A stretch of 64,000 bases of DNA from Streptomyces roseifaciens (GTDB taxonomy: Bacteria; Actinomycetota; Actinomycetes; Streptomycetales; Streptomycetaceae): the NCBI RefSeq assembly GCF_001445655.1, contig NZ_LNBE01000002.1, forward strand, positions 868,001 through 932,000, given 5' to 3'. Under the pieces are notes generated by a model, which was not told the origin of the DNA, ran no database searches, and was given only the letters and a program-made list of their open reading frames with translations. Numbering within the stretch: the first letter of the stretch is position 1; each line of letters starts with the position of its first letter. Below, piece by piece: positions 24,104 to 34,812 of this stretch. A program made the translations under genes and the position numbers.

Positions 24104-26472
24104 GCCGGTGCCGTCCCGCCATGGACGGTGAAGTCGTCCAGTACGGGGGTGCGCAGCATGTCCCGGTGCTTCTCAGGCATCCAGGGCCAGAGCTCGGGGA
24201 GGCCGTGGGCGTCGAGGTAGTAGCTGGTGCAGCCGCTGGTCCATGCGGTGCCGGGCATGGCGGCGCGCAGCGCATCGTTGTACCGGGCTGTCGCTTGAGG
24301 TGTCGGCGATGCGGCAGTGATGCCGGTGTGCCGGAGCGTTTCGATCCAGCGCAGTACGTAGCCTGCCTGTGCCTCGGCGATGGGTGGTACGGCCTGGCTC
24401 CCGACGGGGCTGTGGGGCCCGCACAGCATGAAGAAGTTCGGGAAGCCGGGTACCGCGACCGTCCGGTAGGCGTACGGTCCCCTGGCCCAGGCATCGTCGA
24501 GGGTCACGCCGTCGGTCCCGGTGATCGTGATCGGCCGTGTGTAGGCGTGCGTGTCGAACCCGGTCGCCAGAACAATGACGTCCGCTTCGTGCAGAGTGCC
24601 GTCCCGTGTGATCACGCCGCGTGGTTCCACGCGTTCGATGCCGGTGTCGGCCAGCTCCACGTCGTCGCGCCCAATGGCGCGGAAGAAGCCGGCGGAGAGC
24701 ACCAGGCGTTTGCACATCGGCGCGTAGTCCGGAGTCAGGCGGCGGCGCAGGACAGGGTCCTTCACGCCGTGGCGGAGGTGGAGCCGGCACAGGGCTGCCA
24801 CAGCTTGCCGCTGCCAGCCCGGACCGACGAGCGCGGAGGCGAAGAAGTCTTCCATGAGCGCCTGGTAAAAGCGGTAGGAGGCCGTGTGCAGTCCGGGCAG
24901 CCGACGGTAAGCCGCCTTCACCCACGACGGATAGGAGAAATTGACCGTTGGCATGATCCACTGGGGTGTGCGCTGGAAGAGGGTGAGGCGTCCGGCGACC
25001 CCGGCGAGTGCGGTGGTGATCTGAACCCCGCTCGACCCGTTGCCGATGACGGCCACTTTCTGGCCTGCCAGCGGGACGGAGTGGTCCCAGCGGGCGGAGT
25101 GGAACACGGCGCCGGCGAACGTGTCGAGACCGGGGATGCCCGGCAGGGACGGGTGGTGGAGAAACCCCGTCGCGCTGACGAGGACCTCGGCCTCGTCCCG
25201 CCGGCCATCCGTGGTCAGCAGCTGCCAGCACCGGCCGTCCCAGCGGGCCTGCTCGATCTCCGAGCCGAGGCGCAGGTACGGACGCAGGCCCAGGTCGTCC
25301 GTCACACGCTGCAGGTACTCCTGGATCTCGGCCTGGGATGCGTAGAGCGTCTTCCAGTCGGCGTTGGGTGCGAAGGAGAAGGAGTAGGCGCGGGCTTGGA
25401 TGTCGCACGTCAGACCCGGGTACGTGTTGTCTCTCCAGGTGCCGCCGGGCTCGGTTGCCTTCTCGTGGACGGTGAAGGTGCCGATGCCCGCGCGCTTGAG
25501 CGTGGCCGCCATGGCCAGGCCCGACACGCCCGCCCCGACGATGGCCACCCGGGGAGGTGGCGCGATGTGGGCCAGGAGCTGCTGGCCGAACTGCCGCACG
25601 GCCCGGTCCGCCCGGGTCATCACGGGCGCGAGGACGTGGAAGCCGTGCCAGAGCCCCGGGTGCCGGGTGTGGTCGAGGGACGCGCCTTGTTCTCGGGCAA
25701 GCTCTTCCAGGCGGTCGGCATCCGCCGCCAGCGGGTCGTCGCCTGCCGAGTGCACGATGATCGGGGGCAGGTCGTGGAACCGGCCGTGCAAGGGCGAGGC
25801 AGTGGGTTCCGCGGCGTTCGCGGGAGCGTACGCGGCGGCCCACTGCCTCAGCTGGTCCAGAATGACCAGGGGATCCTTCGGGATCGGGTTGAGGCGTGAT
25901 GCGGTCTTGAGCGTGAGGTCGAGCCACGGGCAGAACATCCCGATGACGGCGGGGAGCGGGGTCCCGTCGTCCCGGAACGCCATGGCTGCGGCGAGTGCCA
26001 AGGCGCCACCCGACGAGTCCCCTGCCACTGCGGTCCGGTGGGCTGCGAATCCTGCCGCCAGTAGGCCCCGGTACGCGGCGACCGTGTCCTCCAGGGCGGC
26101 GGGGTACGGGTGCTCCGGGGCCAGCCGGTAGTCCGGGACGAACGCGGGCATCCGCAGATGTGCGGCCAGCCGGGCCACCACGGCACGGTGGGTGCGGGGC
26201 GACCCGGTCACGTACCCGCCGCCGTGGAGGTAGAGCAGCACGCCCCGGCTCCCACCGTCACCGGCGGACGGCAGGCCAGGGGGCTGGATCCACTCGCCCG
26301 GTACTCCGCCGACGGATTTTCGCCGTATGAGACTTCCGCGCGGTGGTCGCAGCAGTCCGCAGGTCAGGTCGCTGACACGGCGCTGAATCGACACGGGTGT
26401 GGTGGGCGTGAGGACGCTGCCGAGGGCTCGGGAAGCCTGTCGCAGCAGTTCCGGGGGAAGCCCAAGGGCCAT
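24100..26472 (-). CDS. Esterase (HSL type) fused to Baeyer-Villiger-type flavin monooxygenase
   Basis: A 790-residue two-domain protein. Residues 1-305 are an alpha/beta hydrolase of the hormone-sensitive-lipase group: oxyanion 'YLHGGGYV', nucleophile 'GDSSGGA', Asp in 'SAGDDPLAAD', His in 'LWHGFHVL'. Residues 307-790 are a class B flavin monooxygenase: FAD site 'VAIVGAGVSGLAMA', the Baeyer-Villiger fingerprint 'FAGAVFHSARWD' (FxGxxxHxxxWD), NADPH site 'VAVIGNGSSG', and 'LATGFDTHAY'. Oxygen insertion next to a ketone followed by ester or lactone cleavage on the same chain would trim or open a terpene ring. The gene lies between P450-b (28-base gap) and the terpene synthase (ATGA overlap). Cofactors FAD and NADPH are inferred from the motifs. 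Confidence 0.9.
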   Translation of the reverse strand: MALGLPPELLRQASRALGSVLTPTTPVSIQRRVSDLTCGLLRPPRGSLIRRKSVGGVPGEWIQPPGLPSAGDGGSRGVLLYLHGGGYVTGSPRTHRAVVARLAAHLRMPAFVPDYRLAPEHPYPAALEDTVAAYRGLLAAGFAAHRTAVAGDSSGGALALAAAMAFRDDGTPLPAVIGMFCPWLDLTLKTASRLNPIPKDPLVILDQLRQWAAAYAPANAAEPTASPLHGRFHDLPPIIVHSAGDDPLAADADRLEELAREQGASLDHTRHPGLWHGFHVLAPVMTRADRAVRQFGQQLLAHIAPPPRVAIVGAGVSGLAMAATLKRAGIGTFTVHEKATEPGGTWRDNTYPGLTCDIQARAYSFSFAPNADWKTLYASQAEIQEYLQRVTDDLGLRPYLRLGSEIEQARWDGRCWQLLTTDGRRDEAEVLVSATGFLHHPSLPGIPGLDTFAGAVFHSARWDHSVPLAGQKVAVIGNGSSGVQITTALAGVAGRLTLFQRTPQWIMPTVNFSYPSWVKAAYRRLPGLHTASYRFYQALMEDFFASALVGPGWQRQAVAALCRLHLRHGVKDPVLRRRLTPDYAPMCKRLVLSAGFFRAIGRDDVELADTGIERVEPRGVITRDGTLHEADVIVLATGFDTHAYTRPITITGTDGVTLDDAWARGPYAYRTVAVPGFPNFFMLCGPHSPVGSQAVPPIAEAQAGYVLRWIETLRHTGITAASPTPQATARYNDALRAAMPGTAWTSGCTSYYLDAHGLPELWPWMPEKHRDMLRTPVLDDFTVHGGTAPA

Positions 26473-26500
26473 GGTATTTCTCCTGGTCGAGGTGCCGGCG

Positions 26501-27880
26501 TCATCGGATCCGGGAGGCGGGCCGGCGTGGATGGACGGTCATCGGCAGCTGGTTGGGGTGGACGTCGGCCCTGGTCACGGGGCGTACGCGGACACCGGGA
26601 ACAGGGCGCAGCCGCCAGTTCCGGGAGATGGAAGCGATGGCCAGCGTCATCTCGGTGAGGGCGAAGTTTCTGCCGATGCATTGGTGCGCGCCGCCGCTGA
26701 AGGGGATGTACGCGCCCGGGGGAACGTTTTTGCTGCGTTCCGGGAGCCATCGGTCCGGGTCGAAGCGGCGGGGGGAGGGAAACCAGCGGGCGTCGAGGTG
26801 CAGGGCGTGCGGACTGTAGATGATCTCCGTGCCGGCGGGGATTTCGTGGTCGCCGAGCTTTGTCGCCCGTACGGCCCGCCGGGAGAGCAGCCACACCGAG
26901 TGCAGGCGCAGGTTCTCGGTGACGCACCGGCCGAGGAAGGGCAGCGCGGGGAGGTCGTCGGCCCGTGGCGGACGATCGCCGAGGGTATCGTCGAGTTCGG
27001 CGTGCAGACGTCGCTCGACTTCCGGATTCCGGGCCAGCTCGTGGAAGAACCACGCCAGTGCGGCGCCGGTGGTCTCGATCCCGGCGATCGCGAAGGTCAC
27101 CACGTGATCACGGATCTGCCGGTCACTCAGACCACGGCCGTCCTCGTCCCGCGCGGCGAGAAGCATGGACAACAGGTCTCCGCGGTCCGCCCCCGCCTCC
27201 CTGTACGACGCGACGACATCGTCGATGGCGTGGCGCAGACGCGAGACGGCTTCGTCGAACCGGCGATTCGGCGGGACGGGGATGCTGCCGCACCAGTCGG
27301 GCAGCATGGCCCGCACCATCACGCCCTGGGAGAGCACCGGCAGCGCCGCTTGGATCCGTGCGGCGGCACGGACGCCGATGTCCGTGCTGAACAGTGTGCG
27401 GGTGACGATGTCCAGGGAGAGCTCGTTGAGGAACCGGTCGAGGGCGACGCGCTGGCCTGGCCTCCAGACACCGGCCAAGGATTCGGCGGCACCGGTCATG
27501 GCGTCGGCGTAACCGGCGATCCGCTCCGCGTGGAAGGCCGGCTGGAGCATGCGGCGTTGCCGGCGGTGGACCCGGCCGGAGGAGGTCACCAGCCCGTCGC
27601 CGAAGAACGGCTTCATCTTCTCGAACAGGCGGCCGCGCTCGAAGTCACGACCCCGGGTGACCAGGAGCTGCTGCGCCACATCGGGATGGGTGACGGCGTA
27701 CACGGCCAGTGGACCGAAACGGACTTCGACCAGGTCGCCCGCGGAGGCGAGAGAGGTGACGAAGTCCAATGGGGAGCGCAACAGGGCCGGTATGTGCCCG
27801 AGCCCCGGCCAGGCGCCGGCTGCCGGCGCCACGGCCAGGGGCCCGCGGCGCGAGTTGCGCGTGCCGGTCCAGGGATTCAT
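26501..27880 (-). CDS. Cytochrome P450 (P450-b)
   Basis: A 459-residue P450, first clear enzyme gene of the terpene operon. Features: 'HRRQRRMLQPAFH' C-helix, I-helix 'AGIETTGAALAW' with the normal acid-Thr pair, ExxR as 'ENLRLHSVW', and heme loop 'FSGGAHQCIGR'. The general layout again resembles terpene P450s of the PtlI kind. Together with P450-a it should install the oxygen that the Baeyer-Villiger domain needs as a ketone. ATG 27880 overlaps the stop of a short upstream reading frame by ATGA. Confidence 0.9.
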   Translation of the reverse strand: MNPWTGTRNSRRGPLAVAPAAGAWPGLGHIPALLRSPLDFVTSLASAGDLVEVRFGPLAVYAVTHPDVAQQLLVTRGRDFERGRLFEKMKPFFGDGLVTSSGRVHRRQRRMLQPAFHAERIAGYADAMTGAAESLAGVWRPGQRVALDRFLNELSLDIVTRTLFSTDIGVRAAARIQAALPVLSQGVMVRAMLPDWCGSIPVPPNRRFDEAVSRLRHAIDDVVASYREAGADRGDLLSMLLAARDEDGRGLSDRQIRDHVVTFAIAGIETTGAALAWFFHELARNPEVERRLHAELDDTLGDRPPRADDLPALPFLGRCVTENLRLHSVWLLSRRAVRATKLGDHEIPAGTEIIYSPHALHLDARWFPSPRRFDPDRWLPERSKNVPPGAYIPFSGGAHQCIGRNFALTEMTLAIASISRNWRLRPVPGVRVRPVTRADVHPNQLPMTVHPRRPASRIR

Positions 27881-28065
27881 GAGGCCTCACAGATCGACGG
27901 CGGGCGACCGGCCCTGGCCGTGCAGGCACGGCCGGGCACCGGCGTCCGGTACGGCTCAGGAGCGGGTGTCGTGAAAGCGGGCGCGGGGCTGAGTGTGCAG
28001 CCGGGCGCAGGGGTGCAGATGACTCCTGCCGCTGTGGAACCTTGTACGTGTGCCCGTCGCGCCAT
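27877..28065 (-). CDS. Short reading frame translationally coupled to P450-b
   Basis: A 62-residue frame beginning at ATG 28065 with a GAGGAAGGAA purine-rich stretch about ten bases upstream, ending in an ATGA overlap with P450-b. It has four Cys, many Pro and Ala, and no recognisable domain; it is too short and lacks the spacing for a ferredoxin. It may serve only to load ribosomes onto P450-b, or be spurious. Confidence 0.35.
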   Translation of the reverse strand: MARRAHVQGSTAAGVICTPAPGCTLSPAPAFTTPAPEPYRTPVPGRACTARAGRPPSICEAS

Positions 28066-28988
28066 GAACGACCGGTTCCTTCCTCAAGCGCTCCGGCAGG
28101 ATTGATCAAGCGCCACCCTCCCCATTGCCGGCAGCGGAGATGCGATCCCATGGTCAATTGACCGGATCATGGCCACGGTCTCAGCCCACTGGTCGCCTCT
28201 GAACCGCCGGTGAGCTGGCCAATCGAGTGATCGTGGATCGACGGCGGGTTGGCCGGGCGCCTTGCCTTGACGGCGTCTGAGGCCGGCGGCTAGAAGGTGA
28301 CCGGCGCCAGACCTCAGGCGCCCTTGTTTACCGGGCGAGAGGATCAAGCTCAACAGCCTTCGGTGCGGCGGTGATGTTCTTTCGGGGCGACCTGCGCCAG
28401 GGCGTGCCGCGGCCGACGTCTTTTGCTGGGGCGGTGTTACGCGGAGCAGTGGTGTGGTCGGCTGACCATCCCTGAGCTGAGCGAGGGCGCCGACGTGCTG
28501 CCGACCTGGGCACCTTGGAAAGCATCCACCACCCGCTGGGCCGAACCGGGCGATCGCGGTGGGAAGGGCAGCCGCGTCATCGAGCAAGGCCCGGGCGGCC
28601 AGAGGATGGGCCGGTGGCTGGTCCCTCTCGCGCCCTGCCCACCTCGAGGTCGTGTCCACCTGAGGATGGACACGTGATCAAGGAGCCTCACCGTCGCCAC
28701 CTTCTTCGGTGGGCCGACCTTGCCGCGAAACCAGGGGCGGAACCGGGACTGGAGGAGGACGCCCATGGGGCTCGGCATCATCCCCGGACGCACGATCCGG
28801 GCTGCTGGCTTGGCCACGGACCAGGACCTGACTGCCCGGCGGCTCAGGCAGACTCGCTCGGCCGGGAGCCGGTGGTCAGAAGGCGGGACGCAGATGGCCG
28901 GAATCGCCCCCGGCTCTCTTGCCCGGTCGGTGGCTTGCGGCCAAGATCAGCTCGCCACACCGGCCATTTGACGAGGAGGAGCCGCCTG
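28066..28988. other. Long intergenic stretch, terpene operon promoter side
   Basis: About 920 bases without a supportable gene. It must contain the terpene operon promoter. At 28651-28674 there is a perfect 8-bp inverted repeat (CGTGTCCA / TGGACACG) with an 8-base spacer, which could be an operator or weak terminator. A segment near 28430-28500 resembles 19148-19240. Confidence 0.5.
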
Positions 28989-29459
28989 ATGGTGGTCAAG
29001 CCCGTACCCACTCAGACCCCGCAGCTGATCGTGCATTCGGCCAGCGGCCTGCACATCACCCCGCAGGGCCGTGCCGACCAGGACCTGGAAGTGCGGCTGT
29101 GGAGGAGCGGCTGGGCCTCTGCCGGGGACAGGACCCGCCAGTGGATCTTCCTCCCGGTGTCGGGGCACGAGCACACCTACCGCATCAAGAACGCCCAGTT
29201 CGAGCGCTACCTGACCCTGGAGAAGCCCACAGCCGGCACGCCGGTCGTCTTCCTCAAGTCCAACAGCACGGACCAGTCGCTGTGGAAGCTGATCTATCCC
29301 GACTCCGCCCAGGCCGACTTCGTCATCGCCTCCGCGCTCGACACCGGTCTCGTCGTCTCCCCCAAGGAAGGCGCACACGAGCCTGAGGCAACCTTGGAGG
29401 TCGAAGAGCTCGGCCCGTACACCGATCAGTTCTGGCGCACTCGCGAGCCTCGTTCCTGA
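28989..29459 (+). CDS. Ricin-type beta-trefoil lectin-like protein
   Basis: A 156-residue protein with a strong GAGGAGG ribosome-binding site 8 bases before ATG 28989. It has no signal peptide. Three repeats each close with an aromatic QxW-type motif ('RQWIFLPV', 'QSLWKLIY', 'DQFWRTRE') and contain 'YRIKNAQFERYLTLEK' and 'FVIASALDTGLVVSP', the hallmark of a single beta-trefoil domain. Such domains bind sugars or serve as interaction modules. With no catalytic domain and no export signal, a cytosolic ligand-binding role is likely. Confidence 0.7.
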   Translation: MVVKPVPTQTPQLIVHSASGLHITPQGRADQDLEVRLWRSGWASAGDRTRQWIFLPVSGHEHTYRIKNAQFERYLTLEKPTAGTPVVFLKSNSTDQSLWKLIYPDSAQADFVIASALDTGLVVSPKEGAHEPEATLEVEELGPYTDQFWRTREPRS

Positions 29460-30071
29460 GGATTCGCCCCGACGCAGGATGCGTCCCGGCCGGGAGCCGG
29501 GGCCGCGTGTAGGAGCGCTGCCTCGGTACGGGATCGCCTTGGGGAGCATTGGTACGGGCGGTCGCCGGTGTGATCGATCTTGCCGGCTATCCGGTCTCCA
29601 GAGTCTGGAGCGCTTGAGTCTGGAAGCGCTGCCGGAGGTCGTCCCTCTCGAAGGCGAGCGGGCCGTCGGGGCGAGTCCTGTGTGTCGAAGTCCAAGCGGT
29701 GCGGGCCGTCTCGGCCCCGTAGTGCCAGCTCGGGCACCGGCGCAAAGTAGCGGTCCGTGACGCTCGGGCGTAGACGGCTGCTGAGTGGCGGAGAGTGCAG
29801 CTTCAGGTGACGTGGTCGCTGCCGCGGGTGAGCCAGCCTGGCGTCGGATGGTGAGAAGCGCGAGGCGTCCAGGGCGCGGGAGAGGATGCCGAAGGCGAGG
29901 AGCTTGAAGACGAGGAGCTTGAAGACGAGGCCCCGCTGCCGGCCGGCGCGGTGCAGTGCACGGCTGGTGCGAAGGAGGAACGGGTGACACGGCTACTCCC
30001 GAGGTCAGGACCCCGCGACGATGGATGCGCCTGGCGTGCGGACACCATGTCGTCGGCAGCGTCGTCCGCCT
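29460..30071. other. Intergenic stretch with a 15-bp direct repeat
   Basis: About 600 bases without a convincing gene. GAGGAGCTTGAAGAC is repeated twice in tandem at 29897-29926; on the plus strand it would encode an acidic Glu/Asp-rich run, but no start or family can be assigned. Confidence 0.45.
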
Positions 30072-30118
30072 GCACCCACCTGTGCCCGCACCGGACAGGA
30101 GCGGGCACAGGTGGGTGC
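30072..30118. terminator. Strong hairpin downstream of the MFS gene
   Basis: An 18-bp perfect inverted repeat (GCACCCACCTGTGCCCGC and its complement) with an 11-base loop lies 16 bases beyond the MFS stop codon on the minus strand. The stem is very stable. There is no U-tract, which is common for Streptomyces terminators. It could work in both directions. Confidence 0.8.
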
Positions 30119-30134
30119 GGGGTTCTGAGGTGGC

Positions 30135-31258
30135 CTATTTCTGCGCGACGACCCGGATGGTCGCGCCAGGCTTGACCTTCACGGCTGTCGCGCCTGCCGC
30201 ACCGCCGTCCCGGTGTTCACCGGTCCGCTTGACGGCCAGGCGCGCGGTGAGGACGGCGGGGGCCGCGGCGGGCAGTGCGACGAGCGCCGCCGAGAGCGGA
30301 CTCAGACCGTATGCGCGGGTCAGAGTGAAGTACGTGAGGAAGGTGAAGGCGGAGTTCGCGCCGAAGAGTGCCGGCAAGACGAGCAGGGCTCGGCGCGTGA
30401 CCGCCTGCCGCAGCAACCCGGCGTCCAGAGCACCCTGGGGGTGACGTCGCGTCCGGAGGACGAGAAGGCCGGTCAATGTCGCGGTCAGCAGCCCGGTCGA
30501 TGCCTGTACCGGTGCGGAAGCGGTTACCGTCGGAGCGGTCAGCGTGATCAGCGCGGTGACAGCGGCCCCCGTGCACAGGGCGATTCCGACGACGTCCATA
30601 GCCTGCCGGGGCGATGTCGGTGAGGGTCCGGGGCCGCCGAGCGCGTGAAGGGCGCAGCCCGCGCTGACGGTCGCGAGAAGGGCGAGGGCGCCGAAGGCTG
30701 CCCGCCAGCCCAGCAGGCTGGTGAGCAGGCCACCCAGTACCGGCCCGAGGCAGGCGGCCGCGGCGGCGGTGGAGACCCACCCCGCGACGGCATGCGGCTC
30801 GTTCTCCGTTCTCCCGCGCAGGGTGAGCAGCAGGGCGAGGCTGACGGGCGAGACGGCGGCACCGCCGACGCCCTGGACCAGTCGGGCGGCGATGAGGACG
30901 GCGGTGGTGGTTGCCGCAGTGGCCAGCAGGCTTGCCGCGGCGAAGATGACCAGGGCGACGAGCAGGATACGGCGGGCACCGTACCGATCGGCGAAGTGGC
31001 TCACCCCGAGTTGCAGAGGGCCACAGGTGAGTTGATAGGCGGCGGCGAACCACTGGGTCTGGACGGGCTTCATCTCCAGGTCGGCCGCGACCGCGGGCAC
31101 GGCCGCCGTGACGGAGGCGATGGCGAGCGCTCCGCAGAGCAGTGCCGCGTGGCAGGCGAAGGGGGCGAGACACGGTACGCGGCCGGGCGTCGCCGCCCGG
31201 GCCCGGGAGTCGTCCGGTGGGCCGGAACTCACAGATCCGGGATGCACAGATCCGGGAC

Positions 31259-31262
<4 letters not shown>
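30135..31262 (-). CDS. MFS transporter (DHA2-like), short form
   Basis: A 375-residue membrane protein. Start taken at GTG 31262, which overlaps the TGA of the flavin monooxygenase frame (GTGA). It carries the MFS motif A 'HFADRYGARRILLV' between the second and third membrane helices and motif C-like 'LGPVLGGLLTSLLGWRAAF'. About nine membrane segments can be counted, whereas DHA2 exporters have 14 and around 480-520 residues; the last helices appear to be lost and the tail ('VKVKPGATIRVVAQK') is hydrophilic. It probably exported, or once exported, the product of the adjacent monooxygenase pathway. Function of the short form is doubtful. Confidence 0.7.
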
Positions 31263-32701
<1,439 letters not shown>

Positions 32702-32908
32702 ACAGTGAATTCCTTCTGTGCGTCCTTCCGATGGCCGGTCCAGGCTGACATCCGCCACCGCACGTGTCCAGACCGGCTCGGACCGGCCGATGGATTCACG
32801 GGCGGGATTATTTGCCTACTTACATGTGACCCGTTGACCGTCCGAGAGGCTCCTGTGAAGGTGACTCCGGCACGTTCGCGCTCTCGTCGTCCAGCCGAAC
32901 GGAGAACG

Positions 32909-33796
32909 ATGGGCCATTCCATCGGCGATCACGCCTACGGCGAATGCGGAATCGAATTCCTCCTCGTGGACCGGTCCGGCACTCGGCAGCGGGTACGCCG
33001 GTTCCGGGCGGACGTCCGCCTGCTGATGGACCACCCCGAGGTCTACAGGGACGGAGACAACACCCGTCTCATCCCCGTGAGTTCGATCAGCAACTCCGTG
33101 CTGGCGATCGGCGCCCAGCACGCGGCGTCGGAGCCCGAATCGTATGCGCTCGCGCTTGCCGAGCGCTTCCTCACCGCGACGACGCGCGTCCGGACCGCCG
33201 ATGTGCGCCTGATCGCCTCCGAGTTCTCCCCGCTCCTGTCCGACCCGCCGACAACCTCGGCCCAGCACTTCTCCGCCCCCGTCCGCCACCAGGATCACGC
33301 TCACCTCACGCTCACGCGTCACGGCGAACCCGTCGTACGCAGTGGCCTGCTGAACATGTAACTCTTCGCGACCGGCGGCGCGACGTTCACGGGCTTCGCC
33401 CGCGACGCCTACACCACCACACAGGCCGTCACCGACCGGGTCTTCGGCGCCCGGATGAACGTGACCTGGCGGCACGCCGGGACGGGCACCGACCACCGCC
33501 ACTGCCGTGCTCGCGCCGAACAGGCCGTCGTCAAGGCCTTCGGCGAGCACGCCAGCCGCTCCAGTCAGCACACCTTCCACCACTTGGGCGCCGCCGTGCT
33601 GGACGCCTGCCCGGAGGTCGCGGAGGTCCGCGTCGAGGGAGCCCACCTGACCCGCGGCCTGGTGGACCTGGCCCCGTTCGGAGTCGCCAACGAAGGCCGC
33701 GTCTACACCGCGACGGACCACCAGCAGAGCACCGTCACCGTCACCATTCACCGCACCGCACCCGAGAACCAAGGACCGAGGAAAGGGACCGTGTGA
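32909..33796 (+). pseudogene. Urate-oxidase-like protein with in-frame stop
   Basis: The frame reads as a two-domain uricase (T-fold) homologue of about 295 residues from ATG 32909 (GGAG close upstream; GTG 32852 is an alternative). N-terminal half: 'YGECGIEFLLVDR', 'FRADVRLLMDHPEVYRDGDN', 'SYALALAERFL'. A TAA at 33359 interrupts 'GLLNM / LFATGG' in frame. C-terminal half: 'TFTGFARDAYTTTQAVTDR', 'EHASRSSQHTFHHLGAAVL', 'GLVDLAPFGVANEGRVYTATD'. Compared with urate oxidases the catalytic Lys of 'YGKxxV' is Glu and the Thr of 'TDTMKNT' is Ser, while the ligand-binding Gln ('SSQHTF') is kept. So it is unlikely to oxidise urate by the standard mechanism even if read through. The next gene overlaps by GTGA. 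Confidence 0.7.
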
Positions 33797-34392
33797 ACAC
33801 CACAGGATCGCGCAAATCCCACGGACTCGCCGCGGTGGTCGCCGTCATGGCGGCGACGCTCACGCCCACGGCCCAGACGGCGCATGCCGACGACCGGCCG
33901 ACCGGCGCCCTCCTGACATGCGCCGGCACCGTCGCCGCCTCCTACGCACCGGGGCTGACCTTCACGCCGAGAGCCACCTCCGTCACGTCCCAGGCAGTCG
34001 TCGGATGCCCTCTCTCGACGGACAGCAGGTTCACTTCCGCGGCCTTCGGCGGAGACTCCACCGGCGCCTTGTCCTGCCTCCTGGGGCCCGCCGGCGGCAC
34101 CCTCACCTTCCACTGGGGCAACGGCGAGGGGGAGCGCAAGGGGAAGATGTCCCCCCATCACGGCGACCCCGGCGGAACGACGTCGACTGCCTCGATCCAC
34201 AGCCTGGCAGCCGTACGGCCGAATGGAAACATCGTCACCGTGAGCACGGGGACCATCACCGATGGCGTCTTCAAGGGGGCGACCGTCGTCACCGAGGTGA
34301 CCCTGCTCGCCTCCCGACAAGCCGCCTGTCTGACCCCTCAAGGCCTCACCTCCGCTTCCGGCCCCACCACGGTGACCATCGCCCGGGTCTGA
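33793..34392 (+). CDS. Secreted hypothetical protein
   Basis: A 199-residue protein with GTG start at 33793 overlapping the uricase-like stop (GTGA). The first 35 residues are a typical signal peptide ('GLAAVVAVMAATLTPTAQTAHA' with A-x-A cleavage). The mature part is Ser/Thr/Gly-rich, has two probable disulfide Cys pairs, and looks like a beta-sandwich ('LTFHWGNGEGERKGKM', 'VVTEVTLLASRQAACL'). It resembles small exported beta-proteins of unknown role that are common in Streptomyces. Coupling to the uricase-like frame suggests co-expression. Confidence 0.7.
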   Translation: MNTTGSRKSHGLAAVVAVMAATLTPTAQTAHADDRPTGALLTCAGTVAASYAPGLTFTPRATSVTSQAVVGCPLSTDSRFTSAAFGGDSTGALSCLLGPAGGTLTFHWGNGEGERKGKMSPHHGDPGGTTSTASIHSLAAVRPNGNIVTVSTGTITDGVFKGATVVTEVTLLASRQAACLTPQGLTSASGPTTVTIARV

Positions 34393-34812
34393 GCAGGAGC
34401 TCGTCTCGGAGCCCACCGGTCGACTCACGAGTCCCGCCCGCGACCCCGGACACCTCCCCATGCTGATCCGCGAGTGCCGCGGGCACTCCCACCGGGCGGC
34501 GAAGATCGCCTCCCGGATCTCCTCGGTGACGCTTGGGTGGCCCCCGCCGCGGCGCGTCCAGTGGCCGTCCGCGAGGCCACCACCAGGTCCTCGAACGCTC
34601 GCGGCCGCCGGCCGCTCCAGCGTCCGTGTACTCATGTGCGCAAGGCTCAGCCTCGCCGCCTCGCCGCCTCGTCTCACCCCCATGGCGGACCGGGTTCCCC
34701 CTGACCGCGCGTCGATCGGAATCACCGGAACCGAGGAGGAGTCGCTGGTCAGCGGGTGGTCCGTCGTGTGTACCGCGGACTTGGACAACATGCTGTGGGC
34801 CGGGGACGGTGG
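34393..34812. other. Intergenic stretch between convergent genes
   Basis: About 420 bases between the ends of the secreted-protein gene and the NIS synthetase gene. The minus strand has a short protein-like run ('VTEEIREAIFAARWECPRH') near 34540-34470 that I cannot assign. No other feature is supported. Confidence 0.4.

Noticed and set aside
28651..28674. Transcription terminator
   Set aside because: The stem is only 8 bp and no gene ends just upstream; an operator or chance palindrome is as likely.
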